A DNA stretch of 12,246 nucleotides from Bacteroidota bacterium (GTDB lineage Bacteria; Bacteroidota; Bacteroidia; Bacteroidales; Prolixibacteraceae). The notes beneath the pieces were generated by a model. It did not search any database and was not told the origin of the DNA. It saw only the letters and a list, made by a program, of their open reading frames with translations. The position numbers were made by a program, and so were the translations under genes. Below are positions 1 to 7,075 of the stretch, piece after piece. The stretch spans positions 1 to 12,246 of the forward strand of contig JABMPI010000240.1 in the NCBI GenBank assembly GCA_013203755.1, in the 5' to 3' direction. Positions within the stretch are counted from its first letter, which is position 1. Each line of letters starts with the position of its first letter.

Positions 1-5
1 GTGTG

Positions 6-62
6 TGTTCATCTCTTAATATTTAGCTTTTTTCAAAAGTTAAATTATTAAGAGATTGAACA
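6..62. repeat. Long imperfect inverted repeat / stem-loop, possible terminator
   Basis: The arm at 6-31 pairs with 35-62. I count about 26 base pairs, including one G-T wobble, with two single-base bulges (46 and 57) and a 3-base loop (32-34). The stem is A/T-rich. A run of seven T (70-76) follows the right arm after seven bases, which would fit a factor-independent terminator for a gene left of the window. The distance to the T-run and the low GC content make this uncertain. It could equally be a small palindromic repeat or a two-way terminator. Confidence 0.5.
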
Positions 63-153
63 TTAGATGTTTTTTTATGAGATTTGAAATTAGGGTGAAA
101 ATGCTTCCCATGATGGGTGCAATTTGGAAGTTAGTTCAAGTATAAAGTTATTT

Positions 154-282
154 ATGTTCTACTTTTTCTCTTTTGCCAGTCTATTGACTGGGCTAGTCTT
201 ATTTGCTACTATATATGATTTTATGTATCGTGAAAGTGTTTTAAGTGAAGTACGAAAGCTTATAAAAAACAAACGCACATAA
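154..282 (+). CDS. Possible 42-residue single-pass membrane peptide
   Basis: An ATG at 154 opens a 42-codon frame ending in TAA. Residues 2-20 are strongly hydrophobic and aromatic (FYFFSFASLLTGLVLFATI), and the second half is basic (ending KLIKNKRT). This is the layout of a one-segment membrane peptide with a cytoplasmic tail. No clear Shine-Dalgarno precedes it. The reading frame stays open upstream to about 94 without another ATG. Short hydrophobic frames arise readily in AT-rich DNA, and I recognise no family. The gene at 326 begins 43 bases later and also has a hydrophobic N-terminus; both contain the string YRES. Confidence 0.25.
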   Translation: MFYFFSFASLLTGLVLFATIYDFMYRESVLSEVRKLIKNKRT

Positions 283-325
283 TGGTGTCCGCTTCTAATA
301 TGAGATAATCCCATACCTTCACCCC

Positions 326-607
326 ATGAAAAAACTACTAGCATACCTGCTATTGATTCCCTGGGCCATTCGTGCTAATTTTCTTACTGCGTATCGTGAA
401 AGTAAGAGGCAGAATAAATTTATCTATAAGCCCAAACAACCTGAATTTTTTAAAACCAAAATTAAAGCTGTTGCTGATGCGAATCGATATGCTGCAAGCT
501 TGGGAATGAAATATCATGTTATTGAACCTGAACCCGGGAAGTTTGCCGCTGTGTCGGATAAATTTATGAAAAGGTCAACCATTAAGTCCATCTACCAAAC
601 CGTTTAA
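326..607 (+). CDS. Small protein with hydrophobic N-terminus, unknown function
   Basis: This 93-residue protein starts MKKLLAYLLLIPWAIRANF, which is a short basic start followed by a hydrophobic stretch of about 13 residues. That resembles a weak signal peptide or membrane anchor, but there is no obvious signal-peptidase or lipobox site. The rest is basic and has no motif I recognise. It lies 56 bases before the likely start of the tail-completion-like gene on the same strand, so it may open the tail block, though it could also be an unrelated accessory gene. The ATG at 326 is the natural start. The leader before it has no strong ribosome-binding site. Confidence 0.6.
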   Translation: MKKLLAYLLLIPWAIRANFLTAYRESKRQNKFIYKPKQPEFFKTKIKAVADANRYAASLGMKYHVIEPEPGKFAAVSDKFMKRSTIKSIYQTV

Positions 608-663
608 TCCCCCTCGTCCTTTTAATTTGATTGTTGCTCATGCACATTTGCTGTATGGGAGTT

Positions 664-1248
664 ATGAAACGTATTATTGGCCAACAAATGTCGGGTGGAG
701 GATCTGCCGGTTATCATTTTGTTAATGATACTCCTGAGGTTACCCTAAAGCGCACTGGTCCGTTTTCGGGTTCATCCGGTGCTCACATGCTGAAGAAAAC
801 TGTTAATCTGGATAAGTTTAACGGTGAAGTTCGTGGCTGGGGTCAGAAAGTATCCAAACAATTAAAACAGGAAACAAGTAAATTCTCAAAAGGAAAAACT
901 AAGATACGTGTTTACAAATCGGGCATCCATAGTGGCAAACGTGAAAGTAAACTTACCCGGTCGATCCGTGTTAAGTTCAAGAAAGAACGTGGTGGTGAGC
1001 AAATTGAAACTATCTCATTTGGTTTAGAACGCCATGGTGTTTTTAAACAAAAAGGTGTGGGTAGTGGATATGTTGCCAGTGGTGGATCTGTTGCTCGTAT
1101 CGCCAAATCCGAATCGGGGAAATATCGCTTTAAGGATAACTGGTTTAACAGTACCCTGGATAAAAACATCAAATCCCTTTCAAACATAATAGTAAAGCAC
1201 ACAGGCGATGCCATTGTGCTTAATACCAAACGCATTTTCATACAATGA
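664..1248 (+). CDS. Putative tail-completion / neck protein (HK97 gp10-like role)
   Basis: About 194 basic residues directly before the tape-measure gene, which it overlaps by ATGA (1245-1248). The first part is low-complexity and Gly/Ser-rich. The second half has a pattern I associate with tail-completion/minor tail proteins of Bacteroidetes phages: a beta-type segment, then FGLERHGVFKQKGVGSGY, then a segment ending in WFN, then a final helix rich in Ile/Val. The role is inferred from that pattern and from the position before the tape measure. The frame could open at TTG 631 (eleven extra residues). I prefer ATG 664 because the extra residues look like untranslated leader; ATG 688 is another option. 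A structure-based search would be needed to prove the fold. Confidence 0.55.
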   Translation: MKRIIGQQMSGGGSAGYHFVNDTPEVTLKRTGPFSGSSGAHMLKKTVNLDKFNGEVRGWGQKVSKQLKQETSKFSKGKTKIRVYKSGIHSGKRESKLTRSIRVKFKKERGGEQIETISFGLERHGVFKQKGVGSGYVASGGSVARIAKSESGKYRFKDNWFNSTLDKNIKSLSNIIVKHTGDAIVLNTKRIFIQ

Positions 1249-4200
1249 GTGGAAGAAGTGAAAACATACGGTTTAATGTTTATCTGAATGACAAGCAAGC
1301 GGGTAATACAATGGGGCAGCTACATAAGCAGTCGAGGATCCTCCGGTCGGAACTTGGTAAACTCAAAATTGGCTCGCAGGCATGGATTGCCAAAATGAAG
1401 CAGCTACAAAAGGTTGAAAAGGATTTGGGCCGTGTGCGCAACGAAATCAGGGGGACTAATTCAACCTTTGGCAAAATGGCTCAAGGTTTTAATAAGTATT
1501 CGATGATTATAATGGCCGGTATTGCTGGTATTGCCTCTGCAGTATACGGACTTCGTAAAAGTATGAATACCCTGGTTGAGTTTGAAAAAACCATGGCCAA
1601 TGTTCTTACGCTTCTTTCTGATCAACAAAAACTTGAATTTCGTGAATACCTGAAGAAAGGATCCATACAAATTGTTAAAGAATACGGTTTTGCTGTTGCC
1701 GACACAAACAAAGCCTTGTTTGATGCCATATCAGCAGGTGTTGAAGCCGGTAATTCAATTGAGTTTTTAGATGAAGCTTCGATACTGGCCATTGGCGGTG
1801 TTACCGATCTTTCTACTTCGGTTGATGGACTTACAACTATTATAAATGCCTTTAAACTTGAAACGGATGATGCAGCGGATATTTCAGCTGCTTTCTTCAG
1901 TGCACAAAAGGAAGGTAAAACAACTGTTGCTGAATTAGCATCAAATATTGGTACTGCAGCCCCTTTGGCACATACACTTGGTATTAGGTACCAGGAACTA
2001 ATGTCGGCAGCTGCAGCACTAACTAAAGGAGGTATAAAAACCGATAAGGCATTCACATTCTTGCGTGGTACTTTCACCAACCTTATTAAACCCTCGAATG
2101 ATTTATCAAAACTCTTCCAAAAAGAATTTGGTCATGGTATGAATGCCGGCATTGTAAAAACAATGGGCTTTACAAAAGTGCTGAGTGAACTCGATATTCT
2201 ACTTCAAAAGTATCCTAACGAATTACAAGCCAGTATTGAAAATGTAAGAGCATTATCGGCTGTTACTGCACTTTCGGGAAAAGGTTTTGAAGAATATCAA
2301 AGAATACTACAAAATGTTCAGGGTGATATTGGTAAAAACAATAGTTTGTTAAAAGCTTTCGCTGAACAGGAAGATACACTTAGCCAACATCTTGAAAAAG
2401 CAAAAGGCAACCTGGTTGCTATGACAATTAGCCTTGTTGAAGGTTTTAGACCTGCTATTTTTGGGATAACTAAAATTGTAAGTAAGTTTTCGCATGCAAT
2501 GTTAAACTTTGGATTGTGGATGAAGGAAAACTCCGATACAGTTAAGTTTTTCGCTAAAGCAATGGTAGTTCTTCTAACTTCAATAGCAACTTACAAAATG
2601 GTTGTTGCTGCTGCCAATGCTAAGGTTAACATTATGATTAAGCTTACCGGATTAATGCAAAACATTGCTTTAAGATCTGCTATAGCTTATAACAAACTAA
2701 CCGGAAATATTGGACGTGCTGCAGCAGCTCAGCGAGTACTAAATAATACAGTTCGTGCTAATCCTCTGGGATTAATACTTGGGTTACTGGCATCGGCAGG
2801 AGCTGCATATTTGGCTTTTCGCGATAAAGTAAAGGAAGCTACTGCAGAGGAAGAACGATTTAACGAGGAACTTGAGCGCCAAAAGGAACTACTTGGCGAG
2901 AATACCGACATTGAGGAACGTGCTAAAGTAATGGATAGCATGACTGAAGGACAGATGCGCAGATTTAAACGTGAACTGGAAGGGCAGCTTACTGCCATTG
3001 ATGAAATTAACGAAAAGAAATTACTTGCTGCAGAGAATTATAAAAAGGAAGTTGATAAACTCAGTAAGAAATATGCCAATGAGGATCCCGAAACTAAAGC
3101 AGCTTTATTCGCCAATAAATATGTTACTGAAGCTCGCGACAAAGCACTTGCTGAATTAAATCGTTTACACGAACTTGAGCAAACCCTTAATGCCGACAGA
3201 TTGAATGAACTAAAGGCAATCATCGATAAAAAACTTGAAGCATTTGCCGGTGGTGGATCAGGTGAGGATGAGGGTAGTTTGACCGATGAGGAAATTGAAA
3301 AAATGGCATCGCTTAATGAAAAAATCAACGATTTGGCGCGCAGTCAGGAGTTGGGTAAGATGGAACAAAACAAACGCGAGATTGAAATGATTAGGGATAA
3401 ATACCAAAAACTTATTGATGAAGCTGTTGGTTATGATGAACAAATAAAACGCCTGGGAGAATTACGTGATGCTGACATAAAACTTAAGGAAGGTGAGCAA
3501 AAAGACAGCTATGTTAAAAAACGTGCTGAAGTAATTCAGAAAGTGAAAGAGCTTGGTTATACCGATCGTGAAGAAGAACTTGCTGCAAATCAACAAACAT
3601 TTGATGATTTAATTGCCATGGCCGAGTTGTACGGCCTAGATACTGCAGCTTTGCTTGAGCAACAGAAAATTAATGAGCAGTTTATTAAGGATAAGTATAA
3701 CCAGGCCGAAATTAAAGCTAACGATAAAAAGAACAAAGATTTACTCCGTTCCAACCAACAAGCTACACAGGCCTCATTATCGGTTATGGGTAATACTGTT
3801 AGTGCCATGAGTGCGCTGATGGGTGAACAGAGCGAAGAATTTAAAGCCCTGGCATATTTCCAAACAGCCATAAATACTGCAGCCGCAGCAATGGCAGCTT
3901 ATAATTCAGTTGTTGGAACTCCCTATGTTGGTCCTATACTTGCACCCATAGCAGCTGCAGCCGCTATAGCCATGGGAGTTGCTCAAATGGCCGCCATAAA
4001 ATCAGAAGGTTATGGTAGCTACGCCAAAGGCGGCATAGCTCGCGGTGCTTCGCATGCCGAAGGTGGTATTCATATGATTGATAGTAAAACAGGTAAAAAG
4101 GTTGGTGAAATGGAAGGTGATGAGCCATATATGATACTCAGCACCGAAACTTACAAAAACAACCGTGAGCTTGTTGATAGCCTACTCGATAGCAGCCTTA

Positions 4201-4514
4201 ACCGTGGTGGTGAACAAGTTGACTGGATGCAACCTGGTTATTATCCGCATCCTGATGTTGGTGGAACTGTGGCCAATCTACGCACAAGCAGATATGCCAC
4301 CGGTGCTGTCACCAATGTAAATAATGTGTACCAGCAGCAACAAGCCGGATCGGCACCGGTGAGTAATGCCGAACTGGTTACTGTTATGACTGAAGTACGC
4401 GATGCTGTTAACAACCTTAAGTTTTTAAAGGCCATACTCGATTTGGATGGAACCATACAACTTAAGAAAGCATTGGCCGAAATGGAAACCCTGGAGAGTG
4501 AGGCAGGTTTGTAG
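1245..4514 (+). CDS. Phage tail tape-measure protein, TP901 type
   Basis: This 1089-residue protein should form the rod inside the tail that sets tail length and leaves ahead of the DNA at ejection. Residues 1-80 are charged and helical. A hydrophobic segment lies at about 85-101. Residues about 110-400 match the TP901 tape-measure core in style, with alternating helices such as GVTDLSTSVDGLTTIINAF and AAALTKGGIKTDKAFTFLRG. Further hydrophobic stretches lie near 438-456 and 505-524. Residues about 525-850 are highly charged and look like coiled coil. An Ala/Gly-rich hydrophobic zone (about 868-918) is followed by a Gly-rich segment ending YAKGGIARGASHAEGG, typical of tape-measure C-termini. 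Using the usual 0.15 nm per residue, the tail would be about 160 nm long. It starts inside the stop of the upstream gene, so translation is coupled. The stop codon is TAG. Confidence 0.9.
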   Translation: MSGRSENIRFNVYLNDKQAGNTMGQLHKQSRILRSELGKLKIGSQAWIAKMKQLQKVEKDLGRVRNEIRGTNSTFGKMAQGFNKYSMIIMAGIAGIASAVYGLRKSMNTLVEFEKTMANVLTLLSDQQKLEFREYLKKGSIQIVKEYGFAVADTNKALFDAISAGVEAGNSIEFLDEASILAIGGVTDLSTSVDGLTTIINAFKLETDDAADISAAFFSAQKEGKTTVAELASNIGTAAPLAHTLGIRYQELMSAAAALTKGGIKTDKAFTFLRGTFTNLIKPSNDLSKLFQKEFGHGMNAGIVKTMGFTKVLSELDILLQKYPNELQASIENVRALSAVTALSGKGFEEYQRILQNVQGDIGKNNSLLKAFAEQEDTLSQHLEKAKGNLVAMTISLVEGFRPAIFGITKIVSKFSHAMLNFGLWMKENSDTVKFFAKAMVVLLTSIATYKMVVAAANAKVNIMIKLTGLMQNIALRSAIAYNKLTGNIGRAAAAQRVLNNTVRANPLGLILGLLASAGAAYLAFRDKVKEATAEEERFNEELERQKELLGENTDIEERAKVMDSMTEGQMRRFKRELEGQLTAIDEINEKKLLAAENYKKEVDKLSKKYANEDPETKAALFANKYVTEARDKALAELNRLHELEQTLNADRLNELKAIIDKKLEAFAGGGSGEDEGSLTDEEIEKMASLNEKINDLARSQELGKMEQNKREIEMIRDKYQKLIDEAVGYDEQIKRLGELRDADIKLKEGEQKDSYVKKRAEVIQKVKELGYTDREEELAANQQTFDDLIAMAELYGLDTAALLEQQKINEQFIKDKYNQAEIKANDKKNKDLLRSNQQATQASLSVMGNTVSAMSALMGEQSEEFKALAYFQTAINTAAAAMAAYNSVVGTPYVGPILAPIAAAAAIAMGVAQMAAIKSEGYGSYAKGGIARGASHAEGGIHMIDSKTGKKVGEMEGDEPYMILSTETYKNNRELVDSLLDSSLNRGGEQVDWMQPGYYPHPDVGGTVANLRTSRYATGAVTNVNNVYQQQQAGSAPVSNAELVTVMTEVRDAVNNLKFLKAILDLDGTIQLKKALAEMETLESEAGL

Positions 4515-4521
4515 CCTGTCC

Positions 4522-4552
4522 TTTGCTTGATAACAGGGCTAAAGTATAATTG
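4522..4552 (+). promoter_or_regulatory. Candidate Bacteroidetes-type promoter before the adhesin pair
   Basis: TTTG (4522-4525) is followed after 19 bases by TATAATTG (4545-4552). This is one mismatch from the Bacteroidetes -33 TTTG / -7 TAnnTTTG arrangement with its usual 19-21 spacing. It lies in the 73-base gap between the tape-measure stop and the gene at 4588, the largest gap in the tail block, where a separate transcript for the adhesin and TR could start. Short AT-rich matches occur by chance, so this is only a candidate. A weak stem (CCTGT 4515-4519 with ACAGG 4533-4537) overlaps it. Confidence 0.35.
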
Positions 4553-4587
4553 TAATCTGAACATTAAATAACATAAATTTTTGCATT

Positions 4588-4779
4588 ATGGCAGAAAGTA
4601 ATCAAAGTATTTCCGAATATCCTTGCCAGTGGGATGATGAAGTTGGTGCTAACTTTAATAGCCTGGGAAAACCACAAACTATTAACTTCTATTATGAAGG
4701 AGTTCTAAAATTCCATCATAACCGTGAGTACAACACATTTGGAGAATTAACCCGTAACCTGGTAGTTAAGGACTTTTAA
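4588..4779 (+). CDS. Small acidic protein upstream of the variable adhesin, unknown
   Basis: A 63-residue protein with no signal peptide or membrane segment. It contains a WDDEVGANFNS stretch and ends NLVVKDF. I recognise no domain. It stands between the tape measure and the adhesin, ten bases before the adhesin start, so the two are probably translated from one message. That position suggests a small virion or fibre-associated component, or a chaperone, but nothing in the sequence proves this. Its start is an ATG in an A/T-rich leader without a Shine-Dalgarno. Confidence 0.6.
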   Translation: MAESNQSISEYPCQWDDEVGANFNSLGKPQTINFYYEGVLKFHHNREYNTFGELTRNLVVKDF

Positions 4780-4789
4780 AATAATAGCC

Positions 4790-6376
4790 ATGATAGGAAA
4801 CGACACACCAGTACAAATAATCCACGATCTTGGCCGTTTTGCCGATCTGGCAGCATTACAAGCCCAATACCCCGCAGGCCGACCCGGTGATTTCACCAGG
4901 CTAACCAGTACCGAAACAATTTGGAGCTGGACGGGGGCTGCATGGGTTGATACACTTGTTGATGCTGCAACTTATGTTGATGATAAAATTACCTTTAAAA
5001 ATACTGATCCGGCTACTGTTATAAGTCCTCCTTCTAACAAAATATTATTTGGGACTTATAATAACTCATTTTGGAGCAAGGATTCTGATGGAGTAATAAA
5101 ATACTTTGTTGACTCTGCAGATTTTTACATTGACCAATACTACGGCGTACAATGGGACGTAACAATATCCTCTCCCGACTGCACTCGCATTGGTGATTTA
5201 GACTTACATGCAAGTCTCCCTATTCACAACAAAATGTACGCGTGTTTATTAAACAATGACGGGGAAGAGAACTATACCCTTAAATCAAACGACTGGACAA
5301 AAAAACTAACCGGAGGCGATAGCGACTTAAGTGGAGCAGATGGTCAGGTTATGGTATGTATACCTTTGCATTATATCAAATTTGAATCAGAGTACGATAT
5401 CCGCAGGGTTAAAATCTCTGAATATCCACTCGATGGATTTGCCCTTGTGCCAAAACAATATGTATCAGCATATGAAGCTGGGGTTGAACGATCAACATTA
5501 AAGCTTACTTCAATTGTAAATACCGATGCTGATTACCGTGGTGGTGACAATAATGCTGCAAACGATGCAAACGATGCTACCCTGTTAGGAATGCCTGCAT
5601 CAAGTATCTCACGTACTAATTTTCGCACATATGCCCGTGCTCGTGGCACAGGTTGGGAAATGTACAACTATCAGGCTCATAAATCACTTATGTATTTGTT
5701 TACTATCGAGTATGCAACTCTTAATTCACAAAAAGCAGTTGTTTCTGCTTTAGATGGAAACGGATATAAACAAGGTGGTTTAGGCGATGGTGTTACCAAC
5801 CTCGATGGTGGATTATTGAGTGCATGGAAAGCATATAATCCTTTTATTGCCTGTGGAGCTAGTAATAGCTTAGCAAGCGGTTCGGGCGAAGTTTCGTATG
5901 AAATGCCTGCCGGTTATGGTGCTGTTTTAACAACAAATATAAATAGATACCGGGGTGTTGAAATGCCTTTTGGCCATATATGGAAAAACTGTGATGGTAT
6001 TAATGTACGCATAGGTGCCGATACCGATGCAGATCCAACCAGTAAAGTTTATTTAGCTGCTGATGCTGCTGATTGGAATGATGGTAACTTTACTAACTAT
6101 GAGCTTGCAGGTGAAATACCTCGTGCAAATGGTTATGTAAAGGAAATGATTTATAATGAAATGATGCCTCTATCTACAGGTGGTGGTAGTACCACTTACT
6201 GGTGTGATTACCTTTATACATCTCTACCAGGTTCAGGCGAAAGTTTACGTACGGTGCTGTTCGGCGGTCCTGCGGCTGATGGTACGACTGCGGGCTTCGG
6301 TTGCTCGTACTCGCATTACGTTCCTTCGAATTCGTTTGCGACTATCGGCTCCCGGCTTTGCTTTATCCCTGCGTAG
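4790..6376 (+). CDS. DGR-diversified tail-fibre/adhesin protein (variable protein)
   Basis: This 528-residue protein is the target of the retroelement. Residues about 14-55 resemble the N-terminal motif of many phage tail fibres: FADLAALQAQYPAGRPGDF, then TIWSWTGAAWVDT. The middle is beta-rich and Asp/Gly/Tyr-rich. The last 150 or so residues look like the C-type-lectin / formylglycine-enzyme-like fold used by DGR variable proteins, with GTGWEMYNYQAHKSLMYLF near 284-302 and a C-terminus ending GSRLCFIPA. Residues 488-526 are encoded by VR. The 18 TR-substituted codons are 493, 494, 496, 497, 500, 504, 505, 507, 509, 510, 515, 516, 518, 520, 522, 523, 525 and 526, while the Gly, Phe, Val-Pro-Ser scaffold residues between them are fixed. 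Likely role: receptor binding at the tail tip. The family and fold are assigned from pattern and from the VR/TR pair, not from a search. Confidence 0.85.
   Translation: MIGNDTPVQIIHDLGRFADLAALQAQYPAGRPGDFTRLTSTETIWSWTGAAWVDTLVDAATYVDDKITFKNTDPATVISPPSNKILFGTYNNSFWSKDSDGVIKYFVDSADFYIDQYYGVQWDVTISSPDCTRIGDLDLHASLPIHNKMYACLLNNDGEENYTLKSNDWTKKLTGGDSDLSGADGQVMVCIPLHYIKFESEYDIRRVKISEYPLDGFALVPKQYVSAYEAGVERSTLKLTSIVNTDADYRGGDNNAANDANDATLLGMPASSISRTNFRTYARARGTGWEMYNYQAHKSLMYLFTIEYATLNSQKAVVSALDGNGYKQGGLGDGVTNLDGGLLSAWKAYNPFIACGASNSLASGSGEVSYEMPAGYGAVLTTNINRYRGVEMPFGHIWKNCDGINVRIGADTDADPTSKVYLAADAADWNDGNFTNYELAGEIPRANGYVKEMIYNEMMPLSTGGGSTTYWCDYLYTSLPGSGESLRTVLFGGPAADGTTAGFGCSYSHYVPSNSFATIGSRLCFIPA
6251..6367 (+). 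repeat. DGR variable repeat (VR)
   Basis: This is the 3' end of the adhesin gene, codons 488-526. Aligned without gaps to 6419-6535 (offset 168), it is identical at 94 of 117 positions. All 23 differences are at TR adenines: 7 A to G, 7 A to C and 9 A to T. Five codons carry two changes. All 18 changed codons are non-synonymous. The first T-to-C mismatch, at 6369 against 6537, marks the end of homology. The near-equal use of three replacement bases is the pattern of random misincorporation opposite template A by a DGR reverse transcriptase. Confidence 0.95.
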
Positions 6377-6381
6377 CAGGG
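6367..6381 (+). promoter_or_regulatory. Hairpin at the 3' edge of VR (DGR target-site hairpin/cruciform)
   Basis: CCCTGC (6367-6372) and GCAGGG (6376-6381) form a perfect 6-bp GC-rich stem around a 3-base loop, GTA. Known DGRs such as that of Bordetella phage BPP-1 have a hairpin or cruciform just downstream of VR that promotes homing and marks VR as the recipient. Here it directly abuts VR and is absent after TR, as expected. The adhesin stop codon TAG (6374-6376) lies in the loop and the first base of the right arm. Confidence 0.7.
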
Positions 6382-6418
6382 CGGATTACGTTCTTTTAAA
6401 TATTGGTTGTTTACTCTA

Positions 6419-6535
6419 ACGGTGCTGTTCGGCAGTAATGCGAATAATGGTACGAATGCGGGCTTCAGTTACTCGAACTCGAATAACGTTCCTTCGAATA
6501 CGAATGCGAATATCAGCTCCCAGCAATGCTATAAA
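6419..6535 (+). ncRNA. DGR template repeat (TR), expected to be transcribed as template RNA
   Basis: This is the donor copy of VR, starting 43 bases after the adhesin stop. It contains 35 adenines, mostly placed in AAT/AAC, AGT/AGC, TAC and CAG/CAA codons. Those are the codons whose first two bases give the widest amino-acid range when A is randomised. In the adhesin frame it would read mainly Asn and Ser, with fixed Gly, Ala, Phe and Val-Pro-Ser. It has no start codon of its own and no hairpin at its 3' end. It is probably transcribed from upstream, as a read-through of the adhesin message or from an unseen promoter. Confidence 0.93.
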
Positions 6536-6730
6536 ATAAGGGTAAAGACCATGCCACTTGGTAAAAAATAAATTAATCACAAAGGTGTTGGTACTAGGTA
6601 AAACTGCGAAAACGAATTAAGAAAAACTTCGCAAAGTATATGAGTAAACATAATTGCGAAATCGAACAATGCCCACATTATGGTTGGGCTGTACATTGTA
6701 ATTCAATAAATTTAATAAATAAGCTCAAGC
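6536..6730 (+). other. Non-coding region after TR, presumed DGR RNA spacer
   Basis: This 195-base gap is AT-rich. In characterised DGRs the RNA just 3' of TR is required for priming cDNA and for binding the RT-Avd complex. Two stem-loops can be seen. TGCGAA (6605-6610) pairs with TTCGCA (6628-6633), and GCCCA (6671-6675) pairs with TGGGC (6685-6689). A further copy of TGCGAA lies at 6655-6660. Its role as spacer RNA is inferred from position. The RT gene often begins at about this distance from TR, but it is absent here. Confidence 0.5.
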
Positions 6731-6747
6731 ATGAAAGCACAATATGA
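6640..6747 (+). CDS. Possible 35-residue Cys/His-rich micropeptide
   Basis: An ATG at 6640 opens a 35-codon frame that ends at TGA 6745-6747, overlapping the start of the next gene by 17 bases. It contains CEIEQCPHYGWAVHC, with three Cys and two His in 15 residues, a spacing that could hold a metal ion. There is no convincing ribosome-binding site. It overlaps the presumed DGR spacer and one of its stem-loops, so the frame may be accidental or may be the relic of a deleted gene. Confidence 0.25.
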   Translation: MSKHNCEIEQCPHYGWAVHCNSINLINKLKHESTI

Positions 6748-7075
6748 TCATAACCCTTTAAAGGTAGAAGCTGTTGGTAATGGCTCATCTATTTATAGAT
6801 GGAACATAATCGAGAAAACCACACCCGAAAATGACAAAGTATGGGAATGCAATGAAGTAACTATTTGGGGTGAGGTTTCCCGGCAAAAAGTAACAGAAGC
6901 AGTTATACTAGCCATTTGGGGCGTTAATGCTGAGGCAAAGCTTATTAATGACTACAATGCTGCAAATGAAGGTATATTAGATATAAGCTACAAACAAGTC
7001 TATATCGACTTTGTTACCGAGCGCAAGAGTGTTAAAGAAGAAATATTAAACTATTTTGAAAGTGAAGGACTTTAA
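6731..7075 (+). CDS. Unknown phage protein, first gene after the DGR template
   Basis: A soluble 114-residue protein. It begins with a beta-type segment (KVEAVGNGSSIYRWNI), has WECNEVTIWGEVSRQKVTEA in the middle, and ends in helices rich in Lys/Glu. I associate this two-part shape with small proteins downstream of tail-fibre genes in Bacteroidetes prophages, but I know of no assigned function. A fibre-assembly or fibre-cap role is one guess from position. The next gene overlaps its end, so the two are coupled. Confidence 0.7.
   Translation: MKAQYDHNPLKVEAVGNGSSIYRWNIIEKTTPENDKVWECNEVTIWGEVSRQKVTEAVILAIWGVNAEAKLINDYNAANEGILDISYKQVYIDFVTERKSVKEEILNYFESEGL

Noticed and set aside
77..145. A 22-codon frame starting at ATG 77
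   Set aside because: It is too short, lacks a ribosome-binding site and has no recognisable features. A frame of this size is expected by chance in AT-rich DNA.
912..1298. A 128-codon minus-strand frame across the tail-completion gene
   Set aside because: It is the antisense of a well-supported + strand gene, is Ser/Leu/Pro-rich as shadows usually are, and has no neighbours on its strand.
1622..2080. A 152-codon minus-strand frame within the tape-measure gene
   Set aside because: It lies entirely within the TP901 core on the other strand, with low-complexity Ala/Ser/Val composition.
6374..6376. Amber (TAG) recoding to Gln, as in some gut phages, which would fuse VR and TR into one protein
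   Set aside because: Several other genes here end cleanly at TAG (tape measure at 4512-4514, membrane protein at 7894-7896, the small gene at 8337-8339), so TAG is used as a normal stop.
6180..6419. A 79-codon + strand frame overlapping the VR
   Set aside because: It is out of frame with the adhesin over most of its length, and VR mutations would randomise it. The adhesin frame explains the substitution pattern, since all changed codons are non-synonymous around fixed scaffold residues.
6251..6535. A plain tandem duplication that has drifted
   Set aside because: Drift would change C, G and T as well; 23 of 23 differences are at A in one copy only.
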